From NCBI GenBank assembly GCA_019637175.1, contig JAHBWD010000006.1, positions 1 to 64,000 of the forward strand: DNA of 64,000 bases, given 5' to 3'. The notes under the pieces are model-generated. The model was not told the origin of the DNA and did not search any database. It saw nothing but the letters and a program-made list of their open reading frames with translations. This stretch comes from Labilithrix sp. (GTDB lineage: Bacteria; Myxococcota_A; Polyangia; Polyangiales; Polyangiaceae). Position numbers and translations under genes: made by a program. Of the stretch, positions 33,882 to 42,831 are shown in pieces (position 1 is the first letter of the stretch; every line of letters begins with the position of its first letter).

Positions 33882-34538
33882 GTGCGCCGCGCCGGGATCA
33901 TCCTCTTCGTGCTGGGCGTCGTCTTGACGGCGTTCGGCACGATCTCGGGTTGCGGCGCGTTCTTCGCGTGGAACGGGCGTCACCCGACGGCGGTCCACCC
34001 GATCGTGCTGGGGACGCCCTTGCGCGCGAAGATCGACGCGAAGGCGGGCCGGCGCTACGTCGTCGGCGTCCAGGTCGTCTTCGAGCGCGAGGGCCTCGAG
34101 GAGCGAGACGGCGCCGTCGTCGTCCCGGCGAAGCTCCCTCTGGCGGCGCACATCGAGGACGGCTCCGGCGTCGCCGTGGCCAAGGTGACCGGCTGGCTCG
34201 ATCCCTCCGAGCCGACCACGTTCCTCCACGGGCAGGCCCACGCCGAAGGCCCGCGCAAGCCCGCGGAGCTCGCCGCCGAGCGCCTGGTCGGGCCGTATAC
34301 GGCGCCGGCCGACGGGGCGGTGCCGTTCCAGATCGATCTCGGTCCGGATCGCGTCGGCACTGCAAAGATCCGCGAGGCGAGGGCCGTCGTCTACGACGAC
34401 GCGCTCCCGGCGGCGATCGCCCGAGCCTTCGCCGCCGCCGGGGTCGGCGCCCTGGCCCTGGTGGTCGGGGCGGTCGCCTTCGTCATCGCGATCCTGCGCT
34501 CACGACGCGGTGGTACTCGGCGCCGGCATTTCGTATAA
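33882..34538 (+). CDS. Membrane protein with two helices, unknown function
   Basis: A 218-residue protein with one helix at each end (residues 3-25 and about 178-202) enclosing an extracytoplasmic domain of about 150 residues with a beta-rich look. It starts at GTG 33882, 12 bases after the dehydratase gene, with a GAGGAG at the end of that gene as a possible ribosome site, so it may be the third gene of that operon. No family recognised. Confidence 0.7.
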   Translation: MRRAGIILFVLGVVLTAFGTISGCGAFFAWNGRHPTAVHPIVLGTPLRAKIDAKAGRRYVVGVQVVFEREGLEERDGAVVVPAKLPLAAHIEDGSGVAVAKVTGWLDPSEPTTFLHGQAHAEGPRKPAELAAERLVGPYTAPADGAVPFQIDLGPDRVGTAKIREARAVVYDDALPAAIARAFAAAGVGALALVVGAVAFVIAILRSRRGGTRRRHFV

Positions 34539-34539
34539 G
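34534..34539 (+). promoter_or_regulatory. Possible -10 box (TATAAG, N6)
   Basis: TATAAG (5/6) ends 6 bases before the ATG at 34546. It lies at the end of the preceding gene, giving the porin-like gene its own short-leader transcript. Confidence 0.4.
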
Positions 34540-34545
34540 CGGCCC

Positions 34546-35349
34546 ATGGCCTTCCGCCTCCCCATCCTCGCCTGCGCCACGGCGATGCTCGTCGCGTCGA
34601 CCGCAGCCGCGCAGACGCCGCCTCCTGCGCCGAAGAAACCCACGCCGGGCAACACGGCTCCCACGCCGCCGGCCGAAGAGCCGAAGCCGCCCGAGCCTGC
34701 GCCTGCGCCCGCACCGGCGCCCGATCAGAAGGAGAACGACGAGAAGGAGGAGAAGGAAAACAAGCAAGCCGTCTACCTCTCCGCCGACATCGGCTTCAAC
34801 CGCAGCGACGTCGGCGGCTTCTCCGACTCCACCGGCTTCGATCGCACCGGGGCCAACGGCCTGCTCGCGGGGCTCGGCATTGGTTATCGCCGCGAGGCCT
34901 TCCGCTTCGGCGCGCGCTTCCGCGATCTCAGCACGACCGAGTTCACGCTCTGGGCGCTGATGGCCGAGGTCGGCTACGGCCTGAAGATGAGGCCGCTCTC
35001 GCCGACGTTCTACGTCCACGCCGGCTACGTGTTCGACTACGGCATCGAGCGCGGCGCCTTCGCCTCCAAGCTCCCGCAGGGAAATATCCTGACGCCCAAC
35101 GTCGATCTCGAGGGCCTCATCATCGGCGGCGAGGTCACCGCGAGCTACTGGGTCACGAAGTTCCTCCGCGTCGGTCCGTTCATCGGCTTCGATCTCACGG
35201 TCCTGAGCCGCGCGCGGCCGCCGCTTCCCCAGTCGCTCTTCCCGATCCCCGACGACGTGCGCAACAACGCGCTCTTCGGCGACTCGGGCTCCGGTCTCGG
35301 CTACGTCCTCAGCCTGGGCCTCCGCGTGACCGGCGACGTCGGCTTCTGA
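34546..35349 (+). CDS. Outer-membrane beta-barrel-type protein
   Basis: A 267-residue exported protein. The signal peptide is cleaved after A-A-A-Q (about residue 21), then comes a Pro/Ala/Glu-rich linker of 55 residues, then about 190 residues of alternating aromatic and small residues (VYLSADIGFNRSDVGG, YGLKMRPLSPTFYVHAGYVF) ending in LGLRVTGDVGF. The C-terminal Phe fits an outer-membrane barrel of perhaps eight strands. Function unknown; no porin family recognised. Confidence 0.78.
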   Translation: MAFRLPILACATAMLVASTAAAQTPPPAPKKPTPGNTAPTPPAEEPKPPEPAPAPAPAPDQKENDEKEEKENKQAVYLSADIGFNRSDVGGFSDSTGFDRTGANGLLAGLGIGYRREAFRFGARFRDLSTTEFTLWALMAEVGYGLKMRPLSPTFYVHAGYVFDYGIERGAFASKLPQGNILTPNVDLEGLIIGGEVTASYWVTKFLRVGPFIGFDLTVLSRARPPLPQSLFPIPDDVRNNALFGDSGSGLGYVLSLGLRVTGDVGF

Positions 35350-35383
35350 ATCGCGACCCAACGCGGGGCGGGCGGGCGAGGTC

Positions 35384-35389
35384 TATACT
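35384..35389 (+). promoter_or_regulatory. -10 box of leaderless promoter (TATACT, N6)
   Basis: TATACT (5/6 to consensus) ends 6 bases before the ATG at 35396, with no ribosome site. The best match to consensus among this set. Confidence 0.55.
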
Positions 35390-35395
35390 CGTCTG

Positions 35396-37192
35396 ATGTA
35401 TCGGAAGCCGGGCACGTCGGGCGTCCTTCAGGGAGTGCTCTCGGGTCCGTACACGGGGGGAAAGAAGCTCGTCGACGCGGCGAAGCTCTCGCGTGCGGCG
35501 CGGCAGCGGCTCGCCGACGCGCTCGCAGGACGCGGCGAGCCGAGCGTCATCGTGCACGAGCGAGCGCCGCTCGGTTCGCGCCTCTCGCTCGGCACGTGGG
35601 CGCTCTTGCTCGGCCTCTTCGCGATCGCGACGCTCATGGCGATCGGCTTCGGCGATCCGCGCGCGCGCTGGGCGTACCAGCCCGCGGAGTTGATCGCCGC
35701 CTACGCGATCGCGGCGACGCTGTGCGGCTTCGCGATCCTCTCGCTCTTCCGCCGCCGGGCGCTCGCGACCGGCGACGCGCTGCTGCCGGGCCGCTACCTG
35801 CTGCCGCTCGACGCCGTCGAGGTGCCGCCGCTCGGCGCGAACGGAGATCAGATCGTCGTCGTCACGCCGCTCGGCGACGCGCGCGACGTGCGCGTTCGCC
35901 CCGCGTCGTCGAGCACGACGAAGCGCGAAGAGCTCGTGATCCTCCTCGACGGCGGCGCCGAGATCGCGTTCGCTCTTCGATCCGATCGCGAGGCCGAAGC
36001 CGCCGTCCGCCGCCTCGAGCACACGCAGCGTCTCCTCGAGGAGCTCACGTACAACGGCGATCTCGAGAGAGCGCTCTCGAACGATCCGCTCTTCGATCTG
36101 CGCGTCGACGCGTCGTGGGGATCGGTCGCTCCGTCGGGACCCGTGACGACGCGCGCGAAGCACGAGACTGCGTGGCTCCACGCGCGCCTCACGACCGCGG
36201 GCGTCGCGGCGCTGGCGTGCGCGCTCGGCGCGGGCGCCTTCGCCGGTCGCAACCACATGAGCGATCGCGCGCTCTATCTCCGCGCGCTGCGCGCCGGGAC
36301 GCCGGAGCAGCTCGAGCGGTACCTCGATCGAGGTCGTTTCTATCGCGCCGAGGCCGAGGCGCTGCGCGATCGTCTCCTCGCGCAGCGTGAAGAGCTCGCG
36401 CGGAGGAGCAAAGAGTCTCGCGGACGGCACGGCGGCGATCTCGCCGCGCCGCGGGCCGAGTGGGAGCTCACCGCGGAGGAGGCCGCCGCGCGACGAGGTA
36501 CGTACGACGCGTGCCTCGCGTCGCTGCGCGCCCGCGCGGCGCCCGACCACCCCGAGGTCACGCGGATCATGGAGAAGCTCGTCACGCGCGCGCGGACGAC
36601 CGGCGATCGGATCATCCCCGTGCGCGTCGAGGCCGCGGTCGCGGATCCGCCTCCCGGCGCGCCGCCTTCGGACCACGCGACGCGCATGGCGACGACCGTC
36701 TGGACGCTCGAGCGCATCTTCTCGGAGACCTGTCCGGCGAGCCTGGTGAAGATCGCGCTCGTGCCCGCCGCGCCGCGCCAGCCCGACGGAGGGTTCGACG
36801 TGAAGCTGAAGATCTCGTGGAGCGCCGCGCCCACGTGGACGCTCCCGCCGAACCCGCCGTCGGTCGAGCGCCGTCCGTTCTACGCGATGACGACCGAGAT
36901 CGACGTCGTGCTCACGCCACCGCGCGCCGAAGCCGGCGACCGCGCGACGTTCCACCTGACGATGCCGCCGCCTCGAGAGCCGTCGATGACGACGCGCAAG
37001 CGGAGCCTCTTCGTCATCGGCGGCGAGCCCACGCCCGAAGGCACGTTCGACGATCGCGTCTATGCCGCGATGAGCGCGCGCGCGTTCGATCGCCTGTACG
37101 ACGAGCTGCACGGCCTCCTCTTCCGCGGCGACCCTCGCGTGCCCCTGCGCGCGGCCGAAGAAGAGGAGGGGCAGGTACCGCCTACACTGTAG
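35396..37192 (+). CDS. Large membrane protein, unknown function
   Basis: A 598-residue protein. Two helices at about residues 65-90 and 98-118, a soluble domain, and a third helix near residues 265-283 (LTTAGVAALACALGAGAFAG), after which come some 300 residues of mixed composition with a helical stretch rich in Arg and Glu (near 305-350). The last third looks beta-rich and is probably outside the cytosol. I do not recognise a family. It reads alone, with a convincing TATACT promoter at the start codon. Confidence 0.75.
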   Translation: MYRKPGTSGVLQGVLSGPYTGGKKLVDAAKLSRAARQRLADALAGRGEPSVIVHERAPLGSRLSLGTWALLLGLFAIATLMAIGFGDPRARWAYQPAELIAAYAIAATLCGFAILSLFRRRALATGDALLPGRYLLPLDAVEVPPLGANGDQIVVVTPLGDARDVRVRPASSSTTKREELVILLDGGAEIAFALRSDREAEAAVRRLEHTQRLLEELTYNGDLERALSNDPLFDLRVDASWGSVAPSGPVTTRAKHETAWLHARLTTAGVAALACALGAGAFAGRNHMSDRALYLRALRAGTPEQLERYLDRGRFYRAEAEALRDRLLAQREELARRSKESRGRHGGDLAAPRAEWELTAEEAAARRGTYDACLASLRARAAPDHPEVTRIMEKLVTRARTTGDRIIPVRVEAAVADPPPGAPPSDHATRMATTVWTLERIFSETCPASLVKIALVPAAPRQPDGGFDVKLKISWSAAPTWTLPPNPPSVERRPFYAMTTEIDVVLTPPRAEAGDRATFHLTMPPPREPSMTTRKRSLFVIGGEPTPEGTFDDRVYAAMSARAFDRLYDELHGLLFRGDPRVPLRAAEEEEGQVPPTL

Positions 37193-37331
37193 GTAGGGGT
37201 GGATCCTAGAACCACCATGCGGCACCTCGAGAGCCCCCATTTCGCCGCGAGAAATGCCGTAAAGCGCCGATGTATGACACGTGACGACCTGGGCATACCC
37301 TTCGCAGAAGCTCGGCGCGGAGGACATCCCC

Positions 37332-38636
37332 ATGGCGCTCGATCTTCTCAAGAAGTCCCGTTGGCTCACGCTCGCTTCGCTGCTCGCCCTCTCGTCGACC
37401 ACCGCGGTCGGCTGCGCAGCCGAGCCCGGTGACGGAGAAGAAGGCCTCGATGACGGCACCGGATCGTCGACCGACGACATCACGCAGGTCAGTCACACGA
37501 AGGTCAAGCGCCAGTCGATCGGCAACTGCTGGCTCTACGCGACGGCGAGCTGGCTCGAGGCGTTGAACAAAGCGGCGACGGGCGAAGAGAAGAACACGTC
37601 GGAGTCGTGGCACACGTACTGGCACTGGTACGAGCAGCTCGCGAACGGCGGCGCCCGTGACGAGATCTCGACGGGCGGCAGCTACGCGACGGCGGCCGAT
37701 CTCATCGCGCGCTACGGCCTCATGATGGAAGGCGACTTCATCCCCGGCGAGGCCGAGGCGGAGATGTCGAACCGCCAGTCGAGCGCGCTCAACGCGGTCA
37801 ACGCTTCGCTCAAGACCGGCGGCCTCAAGGACGCCGTCGCGCGCCGCGACAGGCGCGCGATCCGCGCCGAGCTCGATCGCGCGTGGGGCCTCGACGAGGG
37901 GATGATCAAGCGCATCAACAACGTCTTCGGCGAAGGCGTCACGCGCACGCTCGACCGCTCTTCGTACGCGGCGGGCCGCGCGGCTTCGAACAAGATCATC
38001 CGCTCGAAGGACTTCCCCGTCGAGCTCAAGGATCCGCAGACGGGGCAGAAGGTGAGGGCGAACCTCGCCGACGCGGTCGGGACGTCGGGCGGCGGCTGGT
38101 GGGCTCCCCGCTCGGGCAAGTTCGCGTGGAACGAGGTCAACTATCCGTACGACCAGCGCGGTCGCCGCGAGTTTTGGAAGCGCGTGCAGAAGGCGCTCCA
38201 CGACGGCGCGCCGGTCATCACGTCGTGGAAGGTCGACTTCAATGCGCTCTCGTCGTCGAGCGTCTTCTCGCTCGAGGAGCTTCAGCGCCGCGGGCCGGGC
38301 CGCCAGGGCGGTCACATGACGGTCATGCACGACTACCAGGCCGAGGTGCCGGGCGTCGGCCTCCTCAAGGCCGGCGAGCAGGCGACGGCGGAGCAGATGC
38401 AGGCGGCGCTCGCCGAGGGCACGAAGATTCAGTTCGTCCGCGTGAAGAACTCGTGGGGCGGCATCCGCCCCGATCGGTGGAACGACGCTGCGATCGCCGG
38501 CTACCACGATCTGACGATGAGCTACCTGAACGGGCCCATCAAGGAGTGCTCGGAGCGCGACGGCCAGACGGACACGACGAACTGCCCGCGTGAGGTGACG
38601 CCGCTCTGGGACGTCGTCCTGCCCGCCGGCTACTAG
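37332..38636 (+). CDS. Papain-like (C1 family) cysteine peptidase lipoprotein
   Basis: A 434-residue lipoprotein. The signal ends around TAVGC, followed by an acidic linker, then a C1 peptidase with catalytic Cys66 in SIGNCWLYATASW, His328 in GGHMTVMHDY and Asn373 in VKNSWGG. The wide Cys-His spacing and the GNCWLYA form are closer to bleomycin-hydrolase-type C1B enzymes than to classic papain; there is no obvious propeptide. The start ATG 37332 has an ideal GGAGGA 7 bases upstream. Probably acts at the cell surface or outside. Confidence 0.88.
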   Translation: MALDLLKKSRWLTLASLLALSSTTAVGCAAEPGDGEEGLDDGTGSSTDDITQVSHTKVKRQSIGNCWLYATASWLEALNKAATGEEKNTSESWHTYWHWYEQLANGGARDEISTGGSYATAADLIARYGLMMEGDFIPGEAEAEMSNRQSSALNAVNASLKTGGLKDAVARRDRRAIRAELDRAWGLDEGMIKRINNVFGEGVTRTLDRSSYAAGRAASNKIIRSKDFPVELKDPQTGQKVRANLADAVGTSGGGWWAPRSGKFAWNEVNYPYDQRGRREFWKRVQKALHDGAPVITSWKVDFNALSSSSVFSLEELQRRGPGRQGGHMTVMHDYQAEVPGVGLLKAGEQATAEQMQAALAEGTKIQFVRVKNSWGGIRPDRWNDAAIAGYHDLTMSYLNGPIKECSERDGQTDTTNCPREVTPLWDVVLPAGY

Positions 38637-38722
38637 CGTCGTCGCAATCTCGAGCGCGCTCGCGCGGAGGTGAGCCGTCGCTCTCTTCGCAAGAGCGCGC
38701 GATCTGTGCAACGATTCGTAGC

Positions 38723-39583
38723 GTGGTGCACACCGACAACGTCCTCCGCGCCATCACGGATGACGGCGCGTTTCGCGTGATCGCGGCGGATACCACGGCC
38801 ACGGTGCGCGGCGCGCTCCAGGCCCAGCAGGTCAAGACGCGCGAGCTCACGCGCACGTTCGCGGATCTGCTCACCGGCGCCGTGCTCGTCCGCGAGAGCA
38901 TGGCGCCGGACAACCGGCTCCAGGCCATCCTCCAGGGCGACAACCCTCGCGCGCGGATGATCGCCGACACGCATCCCGACGGCGCGACCCGCGGGCTCGT
39001 CCAGCTCCCGGCCGACGTGAGCGCGATGCCGCTCGGCGAGAACGGCCTCTTGCAGATCGCGCGCACGCTCAGCAACGGCTCGCTCCACCAAGGCGTCGTT
39101 CGCGTGCCCGCGGGATCGAACAGCGTCTCGGCCGCGTTCATGGCGTACATGCAGGAGTCCGAGCAGACGGTCACGATGATCGCGATCGGCTGCCACATGT
39201 CGAACGGCGAGGTCGCGGCGGCCGGCGGCTACATGGTGCAGCTCCTGCCCGAGGTCGCCGAGGGCCCGCTCGCGGTGATGACCGAGCGGCTCAAAGACTT
39301 CGAAGACATCGTCCCGCTGCTCGCGCGCGGTCGAGCCTCGCCCGAAGAGCTGCTCGCCGAGACGCTCTACGGCATGCCCTTCACGAAGGTCGGCGATCGA
39401 CCCGTGTCCTTCGGCTGCCGGTGCAGCCCCGATCGGCTCGCGATGAGCCTCGCGTCGCTCCCTCGCGCGGACATCGAGTCGCTGATGGAGGAGGGCAAGA
39501 CGCTCGAGATCGAGTGCGACTACTGCCGGAAGAAGTACGACTTCACCCAGCAGCAGCTCCGCAGCCTGATCGAGTCGAACTGA
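38723..39583 (+). CDS. hslO: Redox-regulated chaperone Hsp33
   Basis: A 286-residue Hsp33 chaperone, which unfolds and holds clients when its zinc cysteines are oxidised. The C-terminal zinc site is C-R-C (FGCRCSPDR) plus C-D-Y-C (IECDYCRKKY). The N-terminal domain shows the family's G-A-V-L, G-D-N-P-R-A-R and Y-M-x-x-S-E-Q segments. It starts at GTG 38723. Length is typical. It lies alone between the C1 peptidase and ThpR genes. Confidence 0.94.
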   Translation: MVHTDNVLRAITDDGAFRVIAADTTATVRGALQAQQVKTRELTRTFADLLTGAVLVRESMAPDNRLQAILQGDNPRARMIADTHPDGATRGLVQLPADVSAMPLGENGLLQIARTLSNGSLHQGVVRVPAGSNSVSAAFMAYMQESEQTVTMIAIGCHMSNGEVAAAGGYMVQLLPEVAEGPLAVMTERLKDFEDIVPLLARGRASPEELLAETLYGMPFTKVGDRPVSFGCRCSPDRLAMSLASLPRADIESLMEEGKTLEIECDYCRKKYDFTQQQLRSLIESN

Positions 39584-39714
39584 GGGCGCGCGCAACCTCT
39601 CGGGATTGCAGCGCGTCTCCCCGGTGTCTCATGTGAGGCGATGCATTGCGATCTCCTACATTGGAGACAAGCTGAAGGCATGAAGCTCTGCCTCGCTCGC
39701 CTCACCGAGACTCG

Positions 39715-40269
39715 CTGAAGCGCACCTTCCTCGCCGCCGATCTCGACGCGGGCTTCCTCGACGCGTCGGCGGCGCTCGCCGATCGCCTCCGGGCCGAAGC
39801 GCCCTCGCCAGACGCGTCGCGCTGGAAGATCCCTCCGCGCGCGACGATGCACCTGACGCTGCGCTTCTTCGGCGCGACGACCGACGCGCAGCTCGCCGCG
39901 CTGGGTGCGTTCCTGCGCGGCGCGAGCTTCACCACGGCGACGCGCCTTCGAGGGCGCGCGCTCACGGCGTTTCCCGATCCGCGTCGCGCGCGCGTGCTCG
40001 TCGTCTCGTTCGATGACGACGCCGCGCTCTCGGCGGCGGCAGCCGCGGCCGAGCGCGAAGCCGTTCGCCTCGGCTTCGCGCCGGAGGCGCGCGACTACCA
40101 TCCTCACCTCACGCTCGCGCGCTTCAAGCAGGCGGCGGACGTCACGGCGATCGTCGCGAAGGAGGTCGATCTGCCGGAAGCGATCGTCGTATCGATCACG
40201 CTCTACGCGTCGACGACGATGGCGAGCGGGCCGGTGTACACGCCGCTCGAGCGCGTCGCGCTCGCGTGA
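39715..40269 (+). CDS. thpR: RNA 2',3'-cyclic phosphodiesterase, probable CTG start
   Basis: A ThpR/LigT family enzyme that opens 2',3'-cyclic phosphates at RNA ends. The two H-x-T-x motifs are HLTL at residue 46 and HLTL at residue 131. The family N-terminus (KRTFLAADLD, strand one) is upstream of the first ATG at 39847, but that stretch holds no ATG, GTG or TTG: the frame opens at 39676 and the fitting start is CTG 39715. A 12-codon ATG frame (39680-39718) ends in a TGA overlapping this CTG. Start inferred; a sequencing error is possible but not needed. Confidence 0.8.
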   Translation: MKRTFLAADLDAGFLDASAALADRLRAEAPSPDASRWKIPPRATMHLTLRFFGATTDAQLAALGAFLRGASFTTATRLRGRALTAFPDPRRARVLVVSFDDDAALSAAAAAAEREAVRLGFAPEARDYHPHLTLARFKQAADVTAIVAKEVDLPEAIVVSITLYASTTMASGPVYTPLERVALA

Positions 40270-40971
40270 TCAGCCGAGGAGCGCGTCGCGGACGCCGTCG
40301 GCCTCGAGCGTGGCGAACGCGGCGAACGCGCCCAGACCGCGAAGCTCGTCGGGCGAGAAGCCGCCGGTGCCGACGCCGATGCAAGCGGCGCCGATCGCCG
40401 CGGCCGCGGCGACGTCTTTGGGCGTGTCGCCGATGATCACGACGCGGCAGCCTTCGACGGGCACGCCGAGCTGCTCCGCTCCGCGACCGGCGCCGACGCG
40501 GAGGAGCGCGGCGCGATCCTCGGCGTCGCAGCCGAAGCCGCCGAACGCGAACGACGCGTCGAGCGCTCCGCGGGCGAGCTTGGCCATCGCGCCGCGGCGG
40601 ACGTTGCCCGTGCCGAGGCCCACGGCGACGCGCTCGAGCGTCGCGAGCCACGCGAGCACCTGCGTGACGCCGGGCAGGACGCGGTAGCCCTCGATGCTCG
40701 CGACCTCGACGGCGATCCGCACGAGGTACGCCTCGAGGACGACGTCGATGCGCGCCTCGACGTCGCCTGCGTCGTCGGTGAAGCCGCCGGCGACGAGGCC
40801 GGCGCGGACGATCGCGCGATCGGTCATCCCGGCGAACGAGAAGCCCTGGAGCGCGCCGGCGCCGCCGGGGCCGCAGACGGCCTCGAACGCTCCCGCCATC
40901 GCGCGGCGGCCCGCGCCGCCGGTCGAGATCAAGGTTCCGTCGATGTCGAAAAGCAACACGGTGGGAGACAT
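40270..40971 (-). CDS. HAD family hydrolase (phosphoglycolate phosphatase-like)
   Basis: A 233-residue HAD phosphatase. Motif I is LLFDIDGTLIS (nucleophile Asp near residue 9), the cap follows, motif II is VGLGTGNVR and motif IV is VIIGDTPKD. This is the Gph/PGP type that acts on small phosphorylated metabolites such as phosphoglycolate; the substrate is not certain. It converges with thpR with no gap and is divergent from the acyl-CoA dehydrogenase gene. Confidence 0.9.
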   Translation of the reverse strand: MSPTVLLFDIDGTLISTGGAGRRAMAGAFEAVCGPGGAGALQGFSFAGMTDRAIVRAGLVAGGFTDDAGDVEARIDVVLEAYLVRIAVEVASIEGYRVLPGVTQVLAWLATLERVAVGLGTGNVRRGAMAKLARGALDASFAFGGFGCDAEDRAALLRVGAGRGAEQLGVPVEGCRVVIIGDTPKDVAAAAAIGAACIGVGTGGFSPDELRGLGAFAAFATLEADGVRDALLG

Positions 40972-40992
40972 GGTCGGCGTGCGTTCTTAGGC

Positions 40993-40998
40993 TAGCAT
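40993..40998 (+). promoter_or_regulatory. -10 box of leaderless promoter (TAGCAT, N6)
   Basis: TAGCAT ends 6 bases before the ATG at 41005, in a 33-base divergent gap, with no ribosome site. Confidence 0.5.
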
Positions 40999-41004
40999 GC
41001 GCGC

Positions 41005-42147
41005 ATGACCTACCTTTTCGAGACCGAGGAGCACGCGCAGCTCCGCGAGAACGTAAGGCGCTTCGCGCAGAAGCACATCACGCCGCACGCTCACGCGTGG
41101 GAAGAGGCGTGCGAGTTCCCGCGCGAGCTCTACCGCACCGCGGCCGACGCCGGCTTGCTCGGGATCTCGTATGCGGTCGACGAAGGCGGCGGCGGCGGCG
41201 ACGTCACGCACGGGATCGTCGCGGCGGAGGAGATGGTCCTCCACGGGCACTCGGTCGGAACGTGCGTCGGCCTCAACAGCCACGGCATCGCGATCCCTCC
41301 GATCTTGCGCGCGGGCACCGCGGAGCAGAAGAAGCGCTTCGTCGGCCCCGTGCTCCGCGGCGAGAAGATCAGCGCCCTCGCGATCACCGAGCCCAACGGC
41401 GGCAGCGACGTCGCGGGCCTGCGCACGCGCGCCGTTCGCGACGGCGACTTCTACGTCGTCAACGGCTCGAAGACGTTCATCACGTCGGGCTGCCGCGCCG
41501 ACTTCGTCACGACCGCGGTGCGCACCGGCGGCGAAGGGCACGCGGGCATCTCGCTGCTCGTCATCGAGAGAGACGCGCCGGGCTTCTCCGTCGGCAAGAA
41601 GCTCCAGAAGACGGGGTGGTGGGCGAGCGACACCGCCGAGCTCAACTTCGAAGACTGCCGCGTGCCGGCCGCCAACCTGATCGGCGAAGAGAACATGGGC
41701 TTCCTCGCGATCATGGTGAACTTCGCGAACGAGCGGCTCTTCCTCGCCGGCCAGTGCGTCGCGATCGCCGAGCTCGCGTACCGCGAGTCGGTCAAGTACG
41801 CGCGCGATCGGCGCGCGTTCGGAAAGACGCTCATGGGCCACCAGGTCTTGCGCCACAAGCTCGCCGACATGGCGACGCGCATCGCCGCCGCGCGCGCGCT
41901 CGTGAGCGAGTGCGCGGTGCGCGTCGTGCGCGGGGAACAAGTGCCCGGCCTCGCCGCGATGACGAAGAACACGGCGACGGACATGTGCTCGTTCGTCGCG
42001 GATCAGGCGGTGCAGATCCACGGCGGCAACGGCTACATGCGCGAGTACCTCGTCGAGCGGCTCTATCGCGACGCGCGCCTCTATCCGATCGGCGGCGGCA
42101 CGCGCGAGATCATGAACGAGATCATCGCCAAGGTCGAAGGCTACTGA
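41005..42147 (+). CDS. Acyl-CoA dehydrogenase
   Basis: A 380-residue FAD enzyme that introduces the alpha-beta double bond in acyl-CoA. FAD and substrate motifs are present (ALAITEPNGGSDVAGLRT, KTFITSGC, Y-A-R-D-R-R-A-F-G-K, Q-I-H-G-G-N-G-Y). At the position where medium-chain enzymes carry the catalytic Glu (Y-E-G), this protein has G-G-G (PIGGGTREIM). The base is therefore probably the Glu on the earlier helix, as in isovaleryl- and long-chain-type enzymes, or it is absent. Single gene with its own promoter; chain preference unknown. Confidence 0.93.
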   Translation: MTYLFETEEHAQLRENVRRFAQKHITPHAHAWEEACEFPRELYRTAADAGLLGISYAVDEGGGGGDVTHGIVAAEEMVLHGHSVGTCVGLNSHGIAIPPILRAGTAEQKKRFVGPVLRGEKISALAITEPNGGSDVAGLRTRAVRDGDFYVVNGSKTFITSGCRADFVTTAVRTGGEGHAGISLLVIERDAPGFSVGKKLQKTGWWASDTAELNFEDCRVPAANLIGEENMGFLAIMVNFANERLFLAGQCVAIAELAYRESVKYARDRRAFGKTLMGHQVLRHKLADMATRIAAARALVSECAVRVVRGEQVPGLAAMTKNTATDMCSFVADQAVQIHGGNGYMREYLVERLYRDARLYPIGGGTREIMNEIIAKVEGY

Positions 42148-42159
42148 AGCGGAGGAGGA

Positions 42160-42188
42160 GAGAGGCTCCTCGCGAAGGAGCCCCTCTC
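42160..42188. terminator. Bidirectional terminator-like hairpin
   Basis: GAGAGGCTCCT and AGGAGCCCCTCTC pair across a CGCGA loop with one small bulge, in the 54-base gap between two convergent genes. There is no T-run, as is usual at this GC content. Confidence 0.5.
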
Positions 42189-42201
42189 GCTCTCTCGACG
42201 C

Positions 42202-42831
42202 TCAGGGGCAGTACGTCGAGTACGCGGCGCCGCAGGCCGAGTCGCCCGAGCTCTTGATGGCGTTGTAGATCTGGTTGCAGCTGTCCTTCTCCGAAGGATC
42301 CGACTTCGCGTTGCAGCACGCCTCGAAGTCGGCGCACGTCTTGCCCGAGCCGCCGCTGCTGCCCGAGCTGCCGCCGGCGCACGCGGGCGCGGTACAGCTC
42401 TGCGCGCACGAGAAGCCGCCGAGGCACGTCTGGCAGGTCTGATCGGGCAGGCCGCACTTCTGGCGGCAGGCGTCGTCGTTGCACTCGCACGCGTTCGTGC
42501 ACGTGATGTAGCTGCCGCAGGCGCCGCTGAACGTTCCGCTCTTGTAGTCGGCGCCGAAGCACTGCTTGTACGTCGCGTCGCACTTCTCGAGCACGCAGTC
42601 GGTGTACGGCTTGACCTCGGCCTCGGTGCACGAAGAGCCCGTGTTCGTCGAGCAGTTCCGGAAGGCCGAGTTGCTGCCACCCTGTCCGCCGGAGTTTCCG
42701 CCCGACGTTCCGCCCGACGTTCCGCCCGACGTTCCGCCGGAGCTGCCCTCGCTCTTGCTCGAGCACGCGGCGCCGAGCGCGACCGCCGAGACCACGATCG
42801 CGCAACCAAGAAGCTTCTGCGTCACTGCCAT
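42202..42831 (-). CDS. Cysteine-rich lipoprotein
   Basis: A 209-residue lipoprotein (LGAAC lipobox, Cys23). A Ser-Gly-Gly-Thr repeat linker (four S-G-G-T/N units near residues 32-50) precedes about 150 residues with some 20 cysteines, including a C-E-C plus C-R-Q-K-C cluster and C-x-x-C pairs such as CQTC. The domain is presumably disulphide-linked outside the cell. No family is recognised; such proteins are common in myxobacteria. The ribosome site is strong (AGGAGG before the ATG). Confidence 0.8.
   Translation of the reverse strand: MAVTQKLLGCAIVVSAVALGAACSSKSEGSSGGTSGGTSGGTSGGNSGGQGGSNSAFRNCSTNTGSSCTEAEVKPYTDCVLEKCDATYKQCFGADYKSGTFSGACGSYITCTNACECNDDACRQKCGLPDQTCQTCLGGFSCAQSCTAPACAGGSSGSSGGSGKTCADFEACCNAKSDPSEKDSCNQIYNAIKSSGDSACGAAYSTYCP
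42675..42735. repeat. Tandem 12-base repeat encoding Ser-Gly-Gly-Thr units
   Basis: Copies of a 12-base unit (gttccgcccgac and close variants) repeat in tandem and encode the flexible linker of the Cys-rich lipoprotein. Copy number may vary between strains. Confidence 0.8.

Noticed and set aside
37248..37266. Stem CATTTC-GAAATG before the C1 peptidase considered as a riboswitch
   Set aside because: A single short bulged stem without conserved riboswitch elements.
37281..37331. Upstream extension of the C1 peptidase
   Set aside because: The ATG at 37332 has a perfect GGAGGA site and begins a proper lipoprotein signal; the extension adds a non-signal-like segment.
38677..38698. Hairpin after the C1 peptidase considered as a terminator
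   Set aside because: Only a 5-6 bp stem, no T-run, and such stems are frequent by chance here.
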